Shown here piece by piece: positions 15,519 through 25,664 of a DNA stretch of 34,894 nt. Location of the stretch: the NCBI GenBank assembly GCA_016650415.1, contig JAENVU010000469.1:1-34894 (forward strand), in the 5' to 3' direction. The notes below the pieces were generated by a model. The model saw only the letters and a list, made by a program, of their open reading frames with translations, was not told the origin of the DNA and made no database searches. Position 1 is the first letter of the stretch. Each line of letters starts with the position of its first letter. A program made the translations under genes and the position numbers. This stretch comes from Acidimicrobiia bacterium (GTDB taxonomy: Bacteria; Actinomycetota; Acidimicrobiia; IMCC26256; JAENVU01).

Positions 15519-16226
15519 TCAGGGACGCCTCAGCTCCGCCTCCACCTCAGCCGCGATTGCCGCCGCTGCGGCGGCCGGATCGGCCGCGGCGGTGACCGGT
15601 CGGCCGATGACCAGCCAGTCGGCACCGCGGGCGATCGCGTCGCCCGGTGTCGTCACCCGGGCTTGGTCGTCGGCGCCGGCGCCGGCGGGGCGAATCCCCG
15701 GAACCATCGAGCGCAGCCCGGCCGCCGCAACGGCCTCGACCTCCCGACCGCTGCACACCACCCCGTCGCACCCGGTCTCCGCCGCGAGGGCAAGCCGACC
15801 GGCGAACGCGGACGCGTCGGGGTCCGACGTCAACACGGTGACCGCGAGTGTGATCGGGGCCACGAGCCCCGCCTCGGCCGCGCCGGCGTGCGCCCCGGCG
15901 ACAAAGGCCCGCAGCATGTCGGCGCCGCCGGACGCATGCGCGTTGAGATATTCGACCCGATGACGGGCCAGCGCCGCCGCGCCCCGCTCCACGGTGGTCG
16001 GGATGTCGTGGAGCTTGAGGTCGCAGAACACCGAAAAGCCCAGGTCGTGGAGCCGATCGAACGCTTCGGGGCCCGCTTCGGCGTACAGCTCGTAGCCGAC
16101 CTTGGCGATCCCGAACCAGGGGGCCACGCGTCGGGCCATCGCCAACGCGGTGGCGAGGTCGCCGACGTCGAGCGGCAACGCGAGTCGATCGCGGATCTCG
16201 GGTGGGGCGGCAACCGTCGTGTTCAC
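15519..16226 (-). CDS. pyrF: Orotidine 5'-phosphate decarboxylase
   Basis: A 235-residue enzyme of the last step to UMP. It shows LALPLDVGD near residues 13-21, AKVGYELYAEAG, the catalytic motif DLKLHDIPTTVERGA (Asp-Lys-x-x-Asp pattern) near residues 65-79, TLAVTVLTS, and PGIRPAG with the phosphate-binding Arg. I chose the GTG at 16226 because GAGGAG lies just upstream; an earlier in-frame start would place a Pro-rich segment before it. It lies 10 bases after pyrD. It belongs to the compact class of about 230 residues. Confidence 0.95.
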   Translation of the reverse strand: MNTTVAAPPEIRDRLALPLDVGDLATALAMARRVAPWFGIAKVGYELYAEAGPEAFDRLHDLGFSVFCDLKLHDIPTTVERGAAALARHRVEYLNAHASGGADMLRAFVAGAHAGAAEAGLVAPITLAVTVLTSDPDASAFAGRLALAAETGCDGVVCSGREVEAVAAAGLRSMVPGIRPAGAGADDQARVTTPGDAIARGADWLVIGRPVTAAADPAAAAAAIAAEVEAELRRP

Positions 16227-16236
16227 AGGATGCTCC

Positions 16237-17192
16237 TCAGGTGGCGGGGGATTGCAGGGTGGCGGTGAGGTCGGCGGCCCGCTCGACGCCGTGGTCGGCA
16301 CACCAGCGGGCCACCTCGTCGTGGATCCGGTTCACCGCTCGGGGTTCGTGGAAGCTGATCGTCCCGACGCCCACGGCGCTCGCACCGGCGATCAGCATCT
16401 CGACCGCGTCGAGCCCGGATCCGACGCCGCCCGTACCGATGATCGGAGTGTCGGGCAGCGCACGAGCGACGTCGTGGACCACCCGGAGCGCCACCGGCTT
16501 GATGGGGGTTCCCGAGTAACCGCCCGTGACCCCGCCGAGGCGAGGACGACGGGTCGCGGCATCGATGGCCAGACCCAGCAGGGTGTTGACGAGTGTCAGT
16601 CCCGTCGCACCGGCGGCGACCGCGGCGCGGGCGACATCGACGACTTCGAAGGTGTTCGGCGAGAGCTTGGCGAAGATCGGCAGGCCGAGATCCAACGAGG
16701 CGACGGCACCGACCACCTCACCGGTGGCTCGCGGTGAGTGCGCGAACATGCGCGCCGCGTCCTCGACGTTGGGGCAACTGACGTTGAGTTCGACGGCCGC
16801 CAACGCGGCGACGTGGGGTCGAAGCTGGGTCGCGGCGCGGCCGAAGTCGTCGACCGACCGACCCCAGAGCGACACGATGATCGGCACTCCGGCCTCGCGC
16901 AGCGCCGGGAGTTCCTCGCGTGCCCACGCCTCGACACCCGGACCCTGCAGACCGACCGAGTTCAGCATGCCGCCGACCCCGGCCGCGTGCACGCGTGGTG
17001 CCGGGTTGCCCGCCCACTCGAACGCGGCGAGTGACTTGACCGTGAGTGCACCGAGCCGGGCGGGATCCACGAGCCGCAGCACCTCGTCGCCGTGACCGAA
17101 GGTACCCGACGCCGCGACGACCGGGCTGCGGAGACGGAGCGGGCCGACGGCGACGTCGCAGTCGGTGCGCGGCGGTGCGGAGCGGCGACCCA

Positions 17193-17193
<1 letters not shown>
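16237..17193 (-). CDS. pyrD: Dihydroorotate dehydrogenase, class 1B type
   Basis: A 318-residue FMN enzyme that oxidises dihydroorotate to orotate. It follows the Bacillus PyrD (class 1B) pattern closely: SPVVAASGTFGHGDE, TVKSLAAFEWAGNPAPR, GGMLNSVGLQGPG, ELNVSCPN with the catalytic Cys, FAKLSPN, and GGYSGTPIKPVALR with the FMN-binding segment, then GTGGVGSG. It has no N-terminal membrane segment, which excludes class 2. Class 1B enzymes normally pair with PyrK for electron transfer to NAD, but no pyrK is present and the ATG directly overlaps the carB stop (TGATG). Mycobacterial clusters lack pyrD at this position. Confidence 0.93.
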
Positions 17194-20534
<3,341 letters not shown>

Positions 20535-20535
20535 G

Positions 20536-21630
20536 TCAGCTCCCTGCCATCATGGCGGTGAAATCGGAAAAGAGGTAGGACGCGTCGTGCGGTCCCGGCC
20601 CGGCCTCCGGATGATGTTGAACGGAAAAGATCGGTTCGCCGGTCACTCGCAACCCCTCGCACACGCCGTCGTTGAGGTTGACGTGAGTGATCTCGACCGC
20701 CCGGTCGAGCGAGTCCGGGTCGACGGCGTAGTTGTGGTTCTGGCTCGTGATCTCCACCGAACCGGTCGAGACGTGTCGCACCGGGTGATTGCCACCGTGA
20801 TGACCGAAGGGGAGCTTGAACGTCGACCCGCCGAGGGCGTGGCCGAGGATCTGATGACCGAGACAGATCCCGAAGATCGGTACCCCGCTGCCCACCAGGC
20901 CGCGCACCTCGTCGGCGGCACCGACCACGGCGCCCGGGTCGCCCGGACCGTTCGAGAGGAAGATGCCGTCGGGCGTTCGGGCGAGGACGTCGGCGGCAGT
21001 GGTCCCTGCCGGCACGACATCCACGAAGCAACCGGCACTCGCCAGGTGGCGCAAGATCGTGCGCTTGATCCCGAAGTCGTAGGCCACCACGTGGAACGGC
21101 GCATCGGGATCGCCATAGGTGTAGGGCGCGCTGGTCGTCACACTCGCGGCGAGATCGGTGCCATCGGTGGATGTGCTCGCCGCCGCGGCGGTCCGTACGG
21201 ACGCATCGTCGGTCCCGAACGCGCCGGGAACCGCGCCGTGGTCACGCAGGTGACGAGTGAGGCGCCGGGTGTCGATCCCGGTCAGGACCGGGACCCGGTG
21301 CCGTTCCAGGAACCCCGTGAGCGACTCGGCCGCGCGCCAGTTGCTGTGGCGGCGGGCCAGATCGCGCACGATCACCCCGCGACACGCAGGGACCGCCGCT
21401 TCGTCGTCTTCGGGGTTCGTGCCGTAGTTGCCGATGTGCGGGTAGGTGAATGTGATCATCTGCCCGGCGTAGCTCGGGTCGGTGACGATCTCCTGGTAGC
21501 CGGACAGCGCCGTGTTGAACACGACCTCGCCGGTCGCGACGACATCGGTCACGCCCAGCATCTCGCCTTCGAAGACCTCGCCGTCGCGCAGGACCAGGAC
21601 GGCCGGTTCAGGTCGGGGGGCGCGGCTCAC
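20536..21630 (-). CDS. carA: Carbamoyl-phosphate synthase small subunit (glutaminase)
   Basis: A 364-residue amidotransferase subunit that hydrolyses glutamine and channels ammonia to CarB. The N-terminal domain has LVLRDGEVFEGEMLG, GEVVFNTALSGYQEI and TYPHIGNYG. The class-I glutaminase domain has FGICLGHQILG with the catalytic Cys, SQNHNYAVD, and QHHPEAGPGPHD with the catalytic His and Glu. I chose the GTG that overlaps the pyrC stop (GTGA), with GAGAGG 7 bases upstream. The longer upstream frame is the antisense-like third frame of pyrC and has no similarity. Confidence 0.97.
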   Translation of the reverse strand: MSRAPRPEPAVLVLRDGEVFEGEMLGVTDVVATGEVVFNTALSGYQEIVTDPSYAGQMITFTYPHIGNYGTNPEDDEAAVPACRGVIVRDLARRHSNWRAAESLTGFLERHRVPVLTGIDTRRLTRHLRDHGAVPGAFGTDDASVRTAAAASTSTDGTDLAASVTTSAPYTYGDPDAPFHVVAYDFGIKRTILRHLASAGCFVDVVPAGTTAADVLARTPDGIFLSNGPGDPGAVVGAADEVRGLVGSGVPIFGICLGHQILGHALGGSTFKLPFGHHGGNHPVRHVSTGSVEITSQNHNYAVDPDSLDRAVEITHVNLNDGVCEGLRVTGEPIFSVQHHPEAGPGPHDASYLFSDFTAMMAGS

Positions 21631-22922
21631 GCGTGGGCCTCTCGGTTGATGACCACGGGTTGACCGCGCAACACGGTGTGGCGGACCCGGCCGGTGAGTT
21701 TCCATCCGGCCCAGGGCGTGTTGCGCGACTTGCTGGCGGAACGATCGGCTTCGACCACCCAGGTTTCGGCCGGGTCGATCACGCAGAGGTTCGCGGGGTT
21801 GCCGACCGCAACCGGAAGCCCGTGACCGAGCGCATCGAGCCCGGCGATGCGAGCGGGCTGCCACGACAGGCGTGCGAGCACGTCGGCCAAGGTGAGCGTG
21901 CCCGGATCACTCAGCCGGGTGATCGACACTGCCAGTGCCGTTTCCACTCCGAGCATGCCCGGTGGGGCCTCCTCGAACGGCAGCTCTTTGGTGGCCGGCG
22001 TGTGCGGGGCGTGGTCGGTCGCGATCGCGTCGATCGTTCCGTCGACGAGACCGGCGACGATCGCCTCGACGTCGGCATCGGACCGTAACGGCGGGTTCAT
22101 CTTGAAGACCGGGTCGAAGCTCGCGCACTCCGCGTCGGTCAGCGTGAAGTGTTGCGGGGAGGCCTCGGCGGTCACCCGCACGCCCTCGGCCTTCGCCGCG
22201 CGCACGAGTGCGGTCGCACCCGCCGTCGACATGTGCAGCACGTGATAACGACCACCGGTGATCCGGGCGAGTTCCAGGTCGCGGGCGACGATCGTGACTT
22301 CCGCCGCTGCCGGCCGACCGGGAATCCCCAGTCGGGCCGACCACTCCCCTTCGTGCATGTGTCCGCCGGCGACCATCGCCGGGTCCTCGGCGTGCTGGGC
22401 GATGACCGCGCCCGGCAGCGCGCTCGAATACTCGAGGGCGCGGCGCATCACATTGGCGTCTGCGACACAATCACCGTCGTCGGTGAAGATGCGGACCCCG
22501 AGGTCGTACAGCTCGCCGAGTGGTGCGAGTTCGCGTCCTTCGCGTCCCCGAGTGATGCACCCGGCCACGGTCACGAGGCACGCCGTCCGACGACCGTGCT
22601 CCAGCACCGAGCCGACGACCTTGGCGTCGTCGAGGGGCGGAGTGGTGTTCGGCATTGCGACCACCGCGGTGAAACCACCGAGCGCAGCCGCGCGCGCCCC
22701 GGTCTCGAGGGTCTCGGCATCCTCCCGGCCCGGCTCGCGGAAGTGCACCTGGATGTCGACCAGGCCCGGCGCAACGACCGCGCCGTCGGCATCCAACACC
22801 GTGGCGCCGGCCGCGTCGAGACCCGGTCCCACTTCGGCGATCACGCCGTCGCGCACCAGCACGTCGGCATCCCGCTCGCCGGTCTCGTCGATCACCCGGC
22901 CACCGCGAATCAGCACGCTCAC
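21627..22922 (-). CDS. pyrC: Dihydroorotase, type I
   Basis: A 431-residue amidohydrolase that cyclises carbamoyl aspartate. Most metal and substrate residues fit the type I enzyme: H60 in VHFREPG, RIFTDDGD near 144-151 with the bridging Asp, H177 in AQHAED, HVLHMS at 227-232, and D303 in ATDHAPHT. The first His of the usual HxH metal pair is Gln here (DIQVHFREPG, Q58). Related forms with Gln may exist in other bacteria, and I cannot tell whether activity is reduced. The GTG start is preceded by AGAGGGGGAG inside the 85-bp repeat. The stop overlaps carA. Confidence 0.94.
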   Translation of the reverse strand: MSVLIRGGRVIDETGERDADVLVRDGVIAEVGPGLDAAGATVLDADGAVVAPGLVDIQVHFREPGREDAETLETGARAAALGGFTAVVAMPNTTPPLDDAKVVGSVLEHGRRTACLVTVAGCITRGREGRELAPLGELYDLGVRIFTDDGDCVADANVMRRALEYSSALPGAVIAQHAEDPAMVAGGHMHEGEWSARLGIPGRPAAAEVTIVARDLELARITGGRYHVLHMSTAGATALVRAAKAEGVRVTAEASPQHFTLTDAECASFDPVFKMNPPLRSDADVEAIVAGLVDGTIDAIATDHAPHTPATKELPFEEAPPGMLGVETALAVSITRLSDPGTLTLADVLARLSWQPARIAGLDALGHGLPVAVGNPANLCVIDPAETWVVEADRSASKSRNTPWAGWKLTGRVRHTVLRGQPVVINREAHA

Positions 22923-22926
22923 GCCA

Positions 22927-22995
22927 TCACTCCCCCTCTTGGCCCTGCGGGCCGGGCCGGTCGGACCCCACTCGGCGACCGCGGGCCATGCACAT
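22927..22995 (-). CDS. Candidate 22-codon ORF in repeat copy A
   Basis: An ATG opens a frame MCMARGRRVGS-DRPGPQG-QEGE that stops 4 bases before the pyrC start codon. The same frame occurs in copy B before pyrB, with one residue change (Ser to Pro) and a different C-terminus. No good Shine-Dalgarno precedes it; GAGGCG lies about 11 bases away. It could be a leader peptide coupling translation into pyrC, or a by-product of a structured RNA. Because the copies differ at only one base within the shared part, the sequence cannot show selection on the protein. Confidence 0.25.
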   Translation of the reverse strand: MCMARGRRVGSDRPGPQGQEGE

Positions 22996-23016
22996 CGGAG
23001 TAGGCGCCTCGCTCAC
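22932..23016 (-). repeat. 85-bp intercistronic element, copy A (pyrB-pyrC)
   Basis: This stretch matches copy B (23935-24019) at 80 of 85 positions; all five differences are transitions and four of them cluster near the 5' end of the RNA. It runs from the pyrB stop codon to the pyrC Shine-Dalgarno (AGAGGGGG). Two adjacent hairpins sit just before that site: GGGTC-CGACC-GGCCC (22954-22968) and GGCCC-GCA-GGGCC (22941-22953). An alternative stem, GGTCG with CGACC, is also possible. It is likely a cis-acting RNA element controlling pyrC. It lacks the TCCnGTGAGG loop of known PyrR sites. Confidence 0.85.
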
Positions 23017-23930
23017 GCCATTCCTCCTGAACCGATGAGATCCCAGAGCACTGCCATTCGTACTGCCACTCCATTCGCCACTTGGTCCCGCACCAACGAG
23101 CGCGGACCGTCGACCACTTCGGTTGCGATTTCGGAACCGCGGATCATCGGGCCCGGGTGCATCACCAGCGCGTCGGGTTTCAACCGCTCCGCCCGGTCGA
23201 CGCTCAGCCCCCATCGGGCGTAGTACTCCCGCAAACTCGGCAGGAGTGCCCGACCGATGCGCTCCTGCTGGACCCGCAAGACGTAGACGACGTCGAGTTC
23301 ACTCAGGATGTCGTCGAGGTCGCTCGTCACCTCCACCGGCCACCCGTCGACCCGTTCGGGCATCAGCGTCGGCGGTCCGATGAGTGTGACCTGAGCCCCG
23401 AGGCGGGACCAGCACTGGATCCCGCTGCGCGCGACCCGGGAGTTGCGCACGTCGCCCACGATCCCGATCCGGGCGCCGGTGACATCACCCCGTCGGCGCC
23501 GCAACGTGAAGGCGTCGAGCAGCGCCTGGGTCGGGTGCTCATGACGACCGTCGCCGGCGTTGATCACCGAGGCGTCGATCCACCGGGCGACCCGATGGGG
23601 TGCGCCGGCCGCCGAGTGACGCACCACCATGGCGTCGATACCCATCGACTCGATCGTCTTCACCGTGTCGAGCAGGCTCTCGCCCTTCTTCACCGAGGAG
23701 GATCCTGCGGTGAACGTCATCGTGTCGGCACCGAGCCGCTTGGCCGCGGTCTCGAACGAAAGGCGCGTGCGGGTCGAGTCTTCGTAAAAGAGGCTGACGA
23801 TGGTCTTGCCCCGCAGCGCCGGAACTTTCGGGATCTCGCGACCGAGCACGTCGGACATGTACTCCGAGCCGTCGAGCAGTTCGACGATCCGGTCGCGGTC
23901 GAGATCCTCGACGGACAGCAGATGCTTCAC
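23013..23930 (-). CDS. pyrB: Aspartate carbamoyltransferase catalytic subunit
   Basis: A 305-residue enzyme that joins carbamoyl phosphate and aspartate, the first committed step to pyrimidines. It begins MKHLLSVEDLDRDRI and has the carbamoyl-phosphate loop SLFYEDSTRTRLSFE near residues 46-60. HPTQALLDAF, GDVRNSRVARSG and RVQQERIG follow, with MHPGPMIRG near the end. No regulatory PyrI is seen, as expected for actinobacteria. The GTG start has AGAGGGGG about 4 bases upstream, inside the 85-bp repeat. A longer open frame upstream is repeat sequence and not enzyme. It lies 85 bases after pyrR. Confidence 0.97.
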   Translation of the reverse strand: MKHLLSVEDLDRDRIVELLDGSEYMSDVLGREIPKVPALRGKTIVSLFYEDSTRTRLSFETAAKRLGADTMTFTAGSSSVKKGESLLDTVKTIESMGIDAMVVRHSAAGAPHRVARWIDASVINAGDGRHEHPTQALLDAFTLRRRRGDVTGARIGIVGDVRNSRVARSGIQCWSRLGAQVTLIGPPTLMPERVDGWPVEVTSDLDDILSELDVVYVLRVQQERIGRALLPSLREYYARWGLSVDRAERLKPDALVMHPGPMIRGSEIATEVVDGPRSLVRDQVANGVAVRMAVLWDLIGSGGMA

Positions 23931-23998
23931 GACGCCCCCTCTTGGCCCTGCGGGCCGGGCCGGTCGGGCCCCACTCGGCGACCGCGGGCCATGCACAT
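23927..23998 (-). CDS. Candidate 23-codon ORF in repeat copy B
   Basis: The frame MCMARGRRVGP-DRPGPQG-QEGAS stops with a TGA that overlaps the pyrB GTG (GTGA), exactly like real gene junctions in this operon. It is the counterpart of the frame in copy A. The overlap suggests possible coupling of pyrB translation to a short peptide. The ATG has no convincing Shine-Dalgarno (GAGGCG about 11 bases upstream) and the content may be dictated by RNA structure. The peptide is rich in Arg, Gly and Pro and has no recognisable family. Confidence 0.3.
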   Translation of the reverse strand: MCMARGRRVGPDRPGPQGQEGAS

Positions 23999-24019
23999 CG
24001 GGGTGGACGCCTCGTTCAC
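23935..24019 (-). repeat. 85-bp intercistronic element, copy B (pyrR-pyrB)
   Basis: The second copy of the element runs from the pyrR stop codon to the pyrB Shine-Dalgarno. Its hairpins are GGGCC-CGACC-GGCCC (23957-23971) and GGCCC-GCA-GGGCC (23944-23956), two bases before AGAGGGGG. The single core difference from copy A replaces a G-C pair by G-T(U), so the first hairpin is kept in both. In an operon where most genes overlap, two 85-base gaps filled with nearly the same sequence imply function. PyrR or a pyrimidine nucleotide is the obvious candidate ligand, by analogy with the three PyrR sites of the Bacillus pyr operon. Confidence 0.85.
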
Positions 24020-24669
24020 TCGTCACCTCCGTCGGGTCCCCACAACTCGATCGTGTCTTCGTCGACGTCGTCGATCTCGCGCAGCCGCACCCGGACGTCT
24101 TCGCGTTCGGCGGTGGGCAGGTTCTTGCCCACGAAGTCGGCCCGGATCGGCAACTCGCGATGGCCGCGATCGATCAGCACCGCGAGTTGGATCGAGCGCG
24201 GACGGCCGAGTTCGGTGACCGCGTCGAGCGCGGCGCGGATCGTGCGACCGGTGAAGAGGACATCGTCGACCAGCACCACGACCCGACCGGCGATGTCGAC
24301 CGGCACTTCGGTGGGCCCGAGGGGTTGGACCGGGCGCAGACCGATGTCGTCTCGATAGAACGCGACGTCGAGCGCGCCGACAGGGACCTGCACCCCCTCG
24401 AAGGATTCGATCGCTTCCGCCAACCGCTGCGCGATCTGCGGGCCCCGATGGTGCAGCCCGATCAGGACGACCTCGTGCGGGCCGTGGTTCCGCTCGACGA
24501 TCTCGTGCGCGATCCGGGTCTGGGCCCGCCGCAGATCCTCAGCGGTGAACACGCGGGTGCGGAACACTGAGTCGGGCGTGGAGAACTCGGGCAAAGAAAA
24601 GCCGCCCTCTGGGGCGGCGGTCTTCTGCTTGTCGGCGGCACTCGGCGTGCCGTTGGGGCTCTCGGCCAT
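24016..24669 (-). CDS. pyrR: PyrR bifunctional pyrimidine operon regulator / uracil phosphoribosyltransferase
   Basis: This RNA-binding attenuation protein of the phosphoribosyltransferase fold senses UMP and PRPP. Core motifs are RIAHEIVERN, LIGLHHRGPQIAQRLA, VAFYRDDI, the PRPP loop VVVLVDDVLFTGRTIRAAL and DRGHRELPIRADFVGKN. The start is uncertain. The ATG at 24669 has GAGG 6 bases upstream (another ATG lies at 24675) but adds about 34 residues (AESPNGTPSAADKQK...) not found in Bacillus PyrR. The GTG at 24567 gives 183 residues that align end to end with the family, but it lacks a Shine-Dalgarno. A perfect intrinsic terminator lies between the two starts, so the extra segment is probably leader, or is translated as part of an attenuation switch. 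Confidence 0.93.
   Translation of the reverse strand: MAESPNGTPSAADKQKTAAPEGGFSLPEFSTPDSVFRTRVFTAEDLRRAQTRIAHEIVERNHGPHEVVLIGLHHRGPQIAQRLAEAIESFEGVQVPVGALDVAFYRDDIGLRPVQPLGPTEVPVDIAGRVVVLVDDVLFTGRTIRAALDAVTELGRPRSIQLAVLIDRGHRELPIRADFVGKNLPTAEREDVRVRLREIDDVDEDTIELWGPDGGDE
24593..24618 (-). terminator. Intrinsic terminator / attenuator inside the pyrR 5' region
   Basis: On the minus strand GCCGCCC-CAGA-GGGCGGC forms a 7-bp perfect GC stem with a 4-base loop, followed at once by TTTTCTTT. T runs like this are rare in this G+C-rich window, so chance is unlikely. It lies about 65 bases downstream of the PyrR-binding hairpin and upstream of the core PyrR reading frame. This is the arrangement of a PyrR transcription attenuator. 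Confidence 0.85.
24636..24652 (-). other. Middle hairpin of the pyrR leader
   Basis: CGGCAC and GTGCCG form a 6-bp stem with a 5-base loop, between the PyrR-binding hairpin and the terminator. The GCCGCC just 3' of it could compete with the terminator's own 5' arm for the GGCGGC strand. It is therefore a candidate part of an antiterminator fold, but that role is inferred. Confidence 0.4.
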
Positions 24670-24681
24670 CTTCATCCTCGT

Positions 24682-24714
24682 TCCGTGGGGACCTCACAGG
24701 ATCCCGGTGACGGA
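24682..24714 (-). promoter_or_regulatory. PyrR-binding RNA hairpin in the pyrR leader
   Basis: The RNA has a lower stem TCCGT / ACGGA, an upper stem GGGA / TCCC and a loop region reading ATCCTGTGAGGT. This matches the conserved TCCnGTGAGG loop of known PyrR-binding sites. It ends 7 bases before the first ATG and next to the GAGG Shine-Dalgarno. PyrR with bound UMP would be expected to stabilise it, favouring the downstream terminator or blocking ribosome entry. Confidence 0.85.
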
Positions 24715-24722
24715 GTGTCATG

Positions 24723-24728
24723 ACCGTA
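24723..24728 (-). promoter_or_regulatory. Candidate -10 box for pyrR
   Basis: TACGGT on the minus strand would place the transcript start a few bases before the PyrR-binding hairpin, which is what the leader model needs. No clear -35 is visible, so the assignment rests on position. Confidence 0.35.
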
Positions 24729-24766
24729 CCACGCGCGCGCCGCTCGGCTTCACCGCGGCGCGCAAA

Positions 24767-24772
24767 TAGTGT
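24767..24772 (+). promoter_or_regulatory. Candidate -10 box, leaderless YjbR-like gene
   Basis: TAGTGT fits TANNNT and ends 7 bases before the GTG at 24780, so the transcript could begin at the start codon. It is the only plus-strand promoter needed in the window and is divergent from the pyrR promoter about 40 bases away. Confidence 0.35.
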
Positions 24773-24779
24773 GGAGGGC

Positions 24780-25157
24780 GTGGCCCATCCGAGGATGTAC
24801 TCCGACGACGACCCGTTCCTCACCGAGATCCGGGAGATCTGTCTCGCGTTCCCGGAGGCGATTGAAAAGGAGGCGTGGGGCCGGCCGACGTTCCGGGCCG
24901 GGAAGATGTTCGCGGTCTTCGCGGGCGACGACGACCACCGCTTCACCCTCGAGTTCAAACCCGACCCCGAAGATCGCGATGCCCTGATCCAGGACGCGCG
25001 CGTCTTCGTCCCGCCCTACTCGGGCGCGTCCGGGTGGCTGGCGCTCGACCTCGCCGCCGCGCCCGTCGACTGGGACGAGATCCGTGAACTCGTCGAGAGC
25101 TCCTACCGCCTCATCGCCCTCAAGCGGATGCTCAAGGACCTCGACGCTCGCACCTGA
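24780..25157 (+). CDS. MmcQ/YjbR family protein
   Basis: A 125-residue protein of the MmcQ/YjbR (DUF419) family, whose fold resembles a double-wing DNA-binding domain but whose function is unsettled. It shows EIREICLAFPEAIEKEAWG, PTFRAGKMFAVF and FTLEFKPDPEDRDALIQD, then the C-terminal WLALDLAAAPVDWDEIRELVESSYRL region (in two parts: WLALDLAAAPVDW and IRELVESSYRL). The GTG start is preferred: GGAGGG sits too close to it for normal spacing, but a -10-like box fits leaderless initiation. An ATG at 24795 or 24720 is possible. It is the only clear plus-strand gene, diverging from pyrR and converging on the PPOX gene. Confidence 0.88.
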   Translation: MAHPRMYSDDDPFLTEIREICLAFPEAIEKEAWGRPTFRAGKMFAVFAGDDDHRFTLEFKPDPEDRDALIQDARVFVPPYSGASGWLALDLAAAPVDWDEIRELVESSYRLIALKRMLKDLDART

Positions 25158-25176
25158 CCATCGACCTTCGGGTCAG
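25154..25176. terminator. Possible bidirectional terminator hairpin
   Basis: CTGACC and GGTCAG form an inverted repeat around an 11-base loop, and each arm contains the stop codon of one of the two converging genes. The gap between the genes is only 15 bases. No T run follows on either strand, so it is at best a weak terminator. Confidence 0.35.
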
Positions 25177-25664
25177 AAGGTCCAGCGGGTCGCGGTGGTC
25201 GGGAAGTCGGCTTCGGTCCAGGTCAGGGCAACTCGGGGCGCGAGGACGTAGAGACCGAAGTCGGCGTCGGTGAGGTCGAGGCGGATGTCGTACTTCTCGT
25301 CGTACGCGTCGACGAACACCGCCGGCAGGTCCTCCACACCGATCGTGCGGGCCGCGCCTTCGAGCACGCACACCTCGTCGCCACTCTCCAGGTGGATGAC
25401 CACTTCCGGTGAATGCGCGAGGTTGCGGGCCTTGTACGAAGTCGGGTCGGTCGAGAACCACAGCGCGCCGTCGATCCACAGCGCCCACACCGGTATCGCG
25501 TGCGGGCGTCCGTCGGGGCGCGTGCTGCACACCCAGTAGTTCCGGGCGTCGGTCAACCAGGACACGACCGTGCTCCAGGCCAGCGCGGAACCGTCGGCCG
25601 GAGCATCCCCGAGCCCGTATCCCGAGGAGACCTGCAGCGGGCCCGGTGTCGGAGTTGCGCTCAT
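25173..25664 (-). CDS. Pyridoxamine 5'-phosphate oxidase-type (PPOX) flavin-binding protein
   Basis: A 163-residue split-barrel protein of the PPOX class. It shows WLTDARNYWVCSTRPDGRPH (PPOX N-terminal strand pair), IPVWALWIDGALWFSTDPTS, KARNLAHSPEVVIHLESG, and the C-terminal LAPRVALTWTEADFPTTATRW typical of actinobacterial members. Such proteins bind FMN, F420 or haem derivatives, and which one cannot be told from sequence. The ATG overlaps the DUF2017 stop (ATGA), so it is the last gene of the efp-nusB-clpS run. It is not the vitamin B6 enzyme PdxH itself, which is longer and has a different C-terminus. Confidence 0.85.
   Translation of the reverse strand: MSATPTPGPLQVSSGYGLGDAPADGSALAWSTVVSWLTDARNYWVCSTRPDGRPHAIPVWALWIDGALWFSTDPTSYKARNLAHSPEVVIHLESGDEVCVLEGAARTIGVEDLPAVFVDAYDEKYDIRLDLTDADFGLYVLAPRVALTWTEADFPTTATRWTF

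Noticed and set aside
22932..24019. The 85-bp repeats as an insertion sequence, attachment site or CRISPR repeat
   Set aside because: Only two copies were seen, at exact gene boundaries in the same orientation. They have no transposase, flanking duplication or spacer pattern.
23931..24026. An N-terminal extension of PyrB read through repeat copy B
   Set aside because: The extension would start inside pyrR, has no family similarity and is explained by the repeat. The GTG at 23930 with a good Shine-Dalgarno gives the normal protein length.
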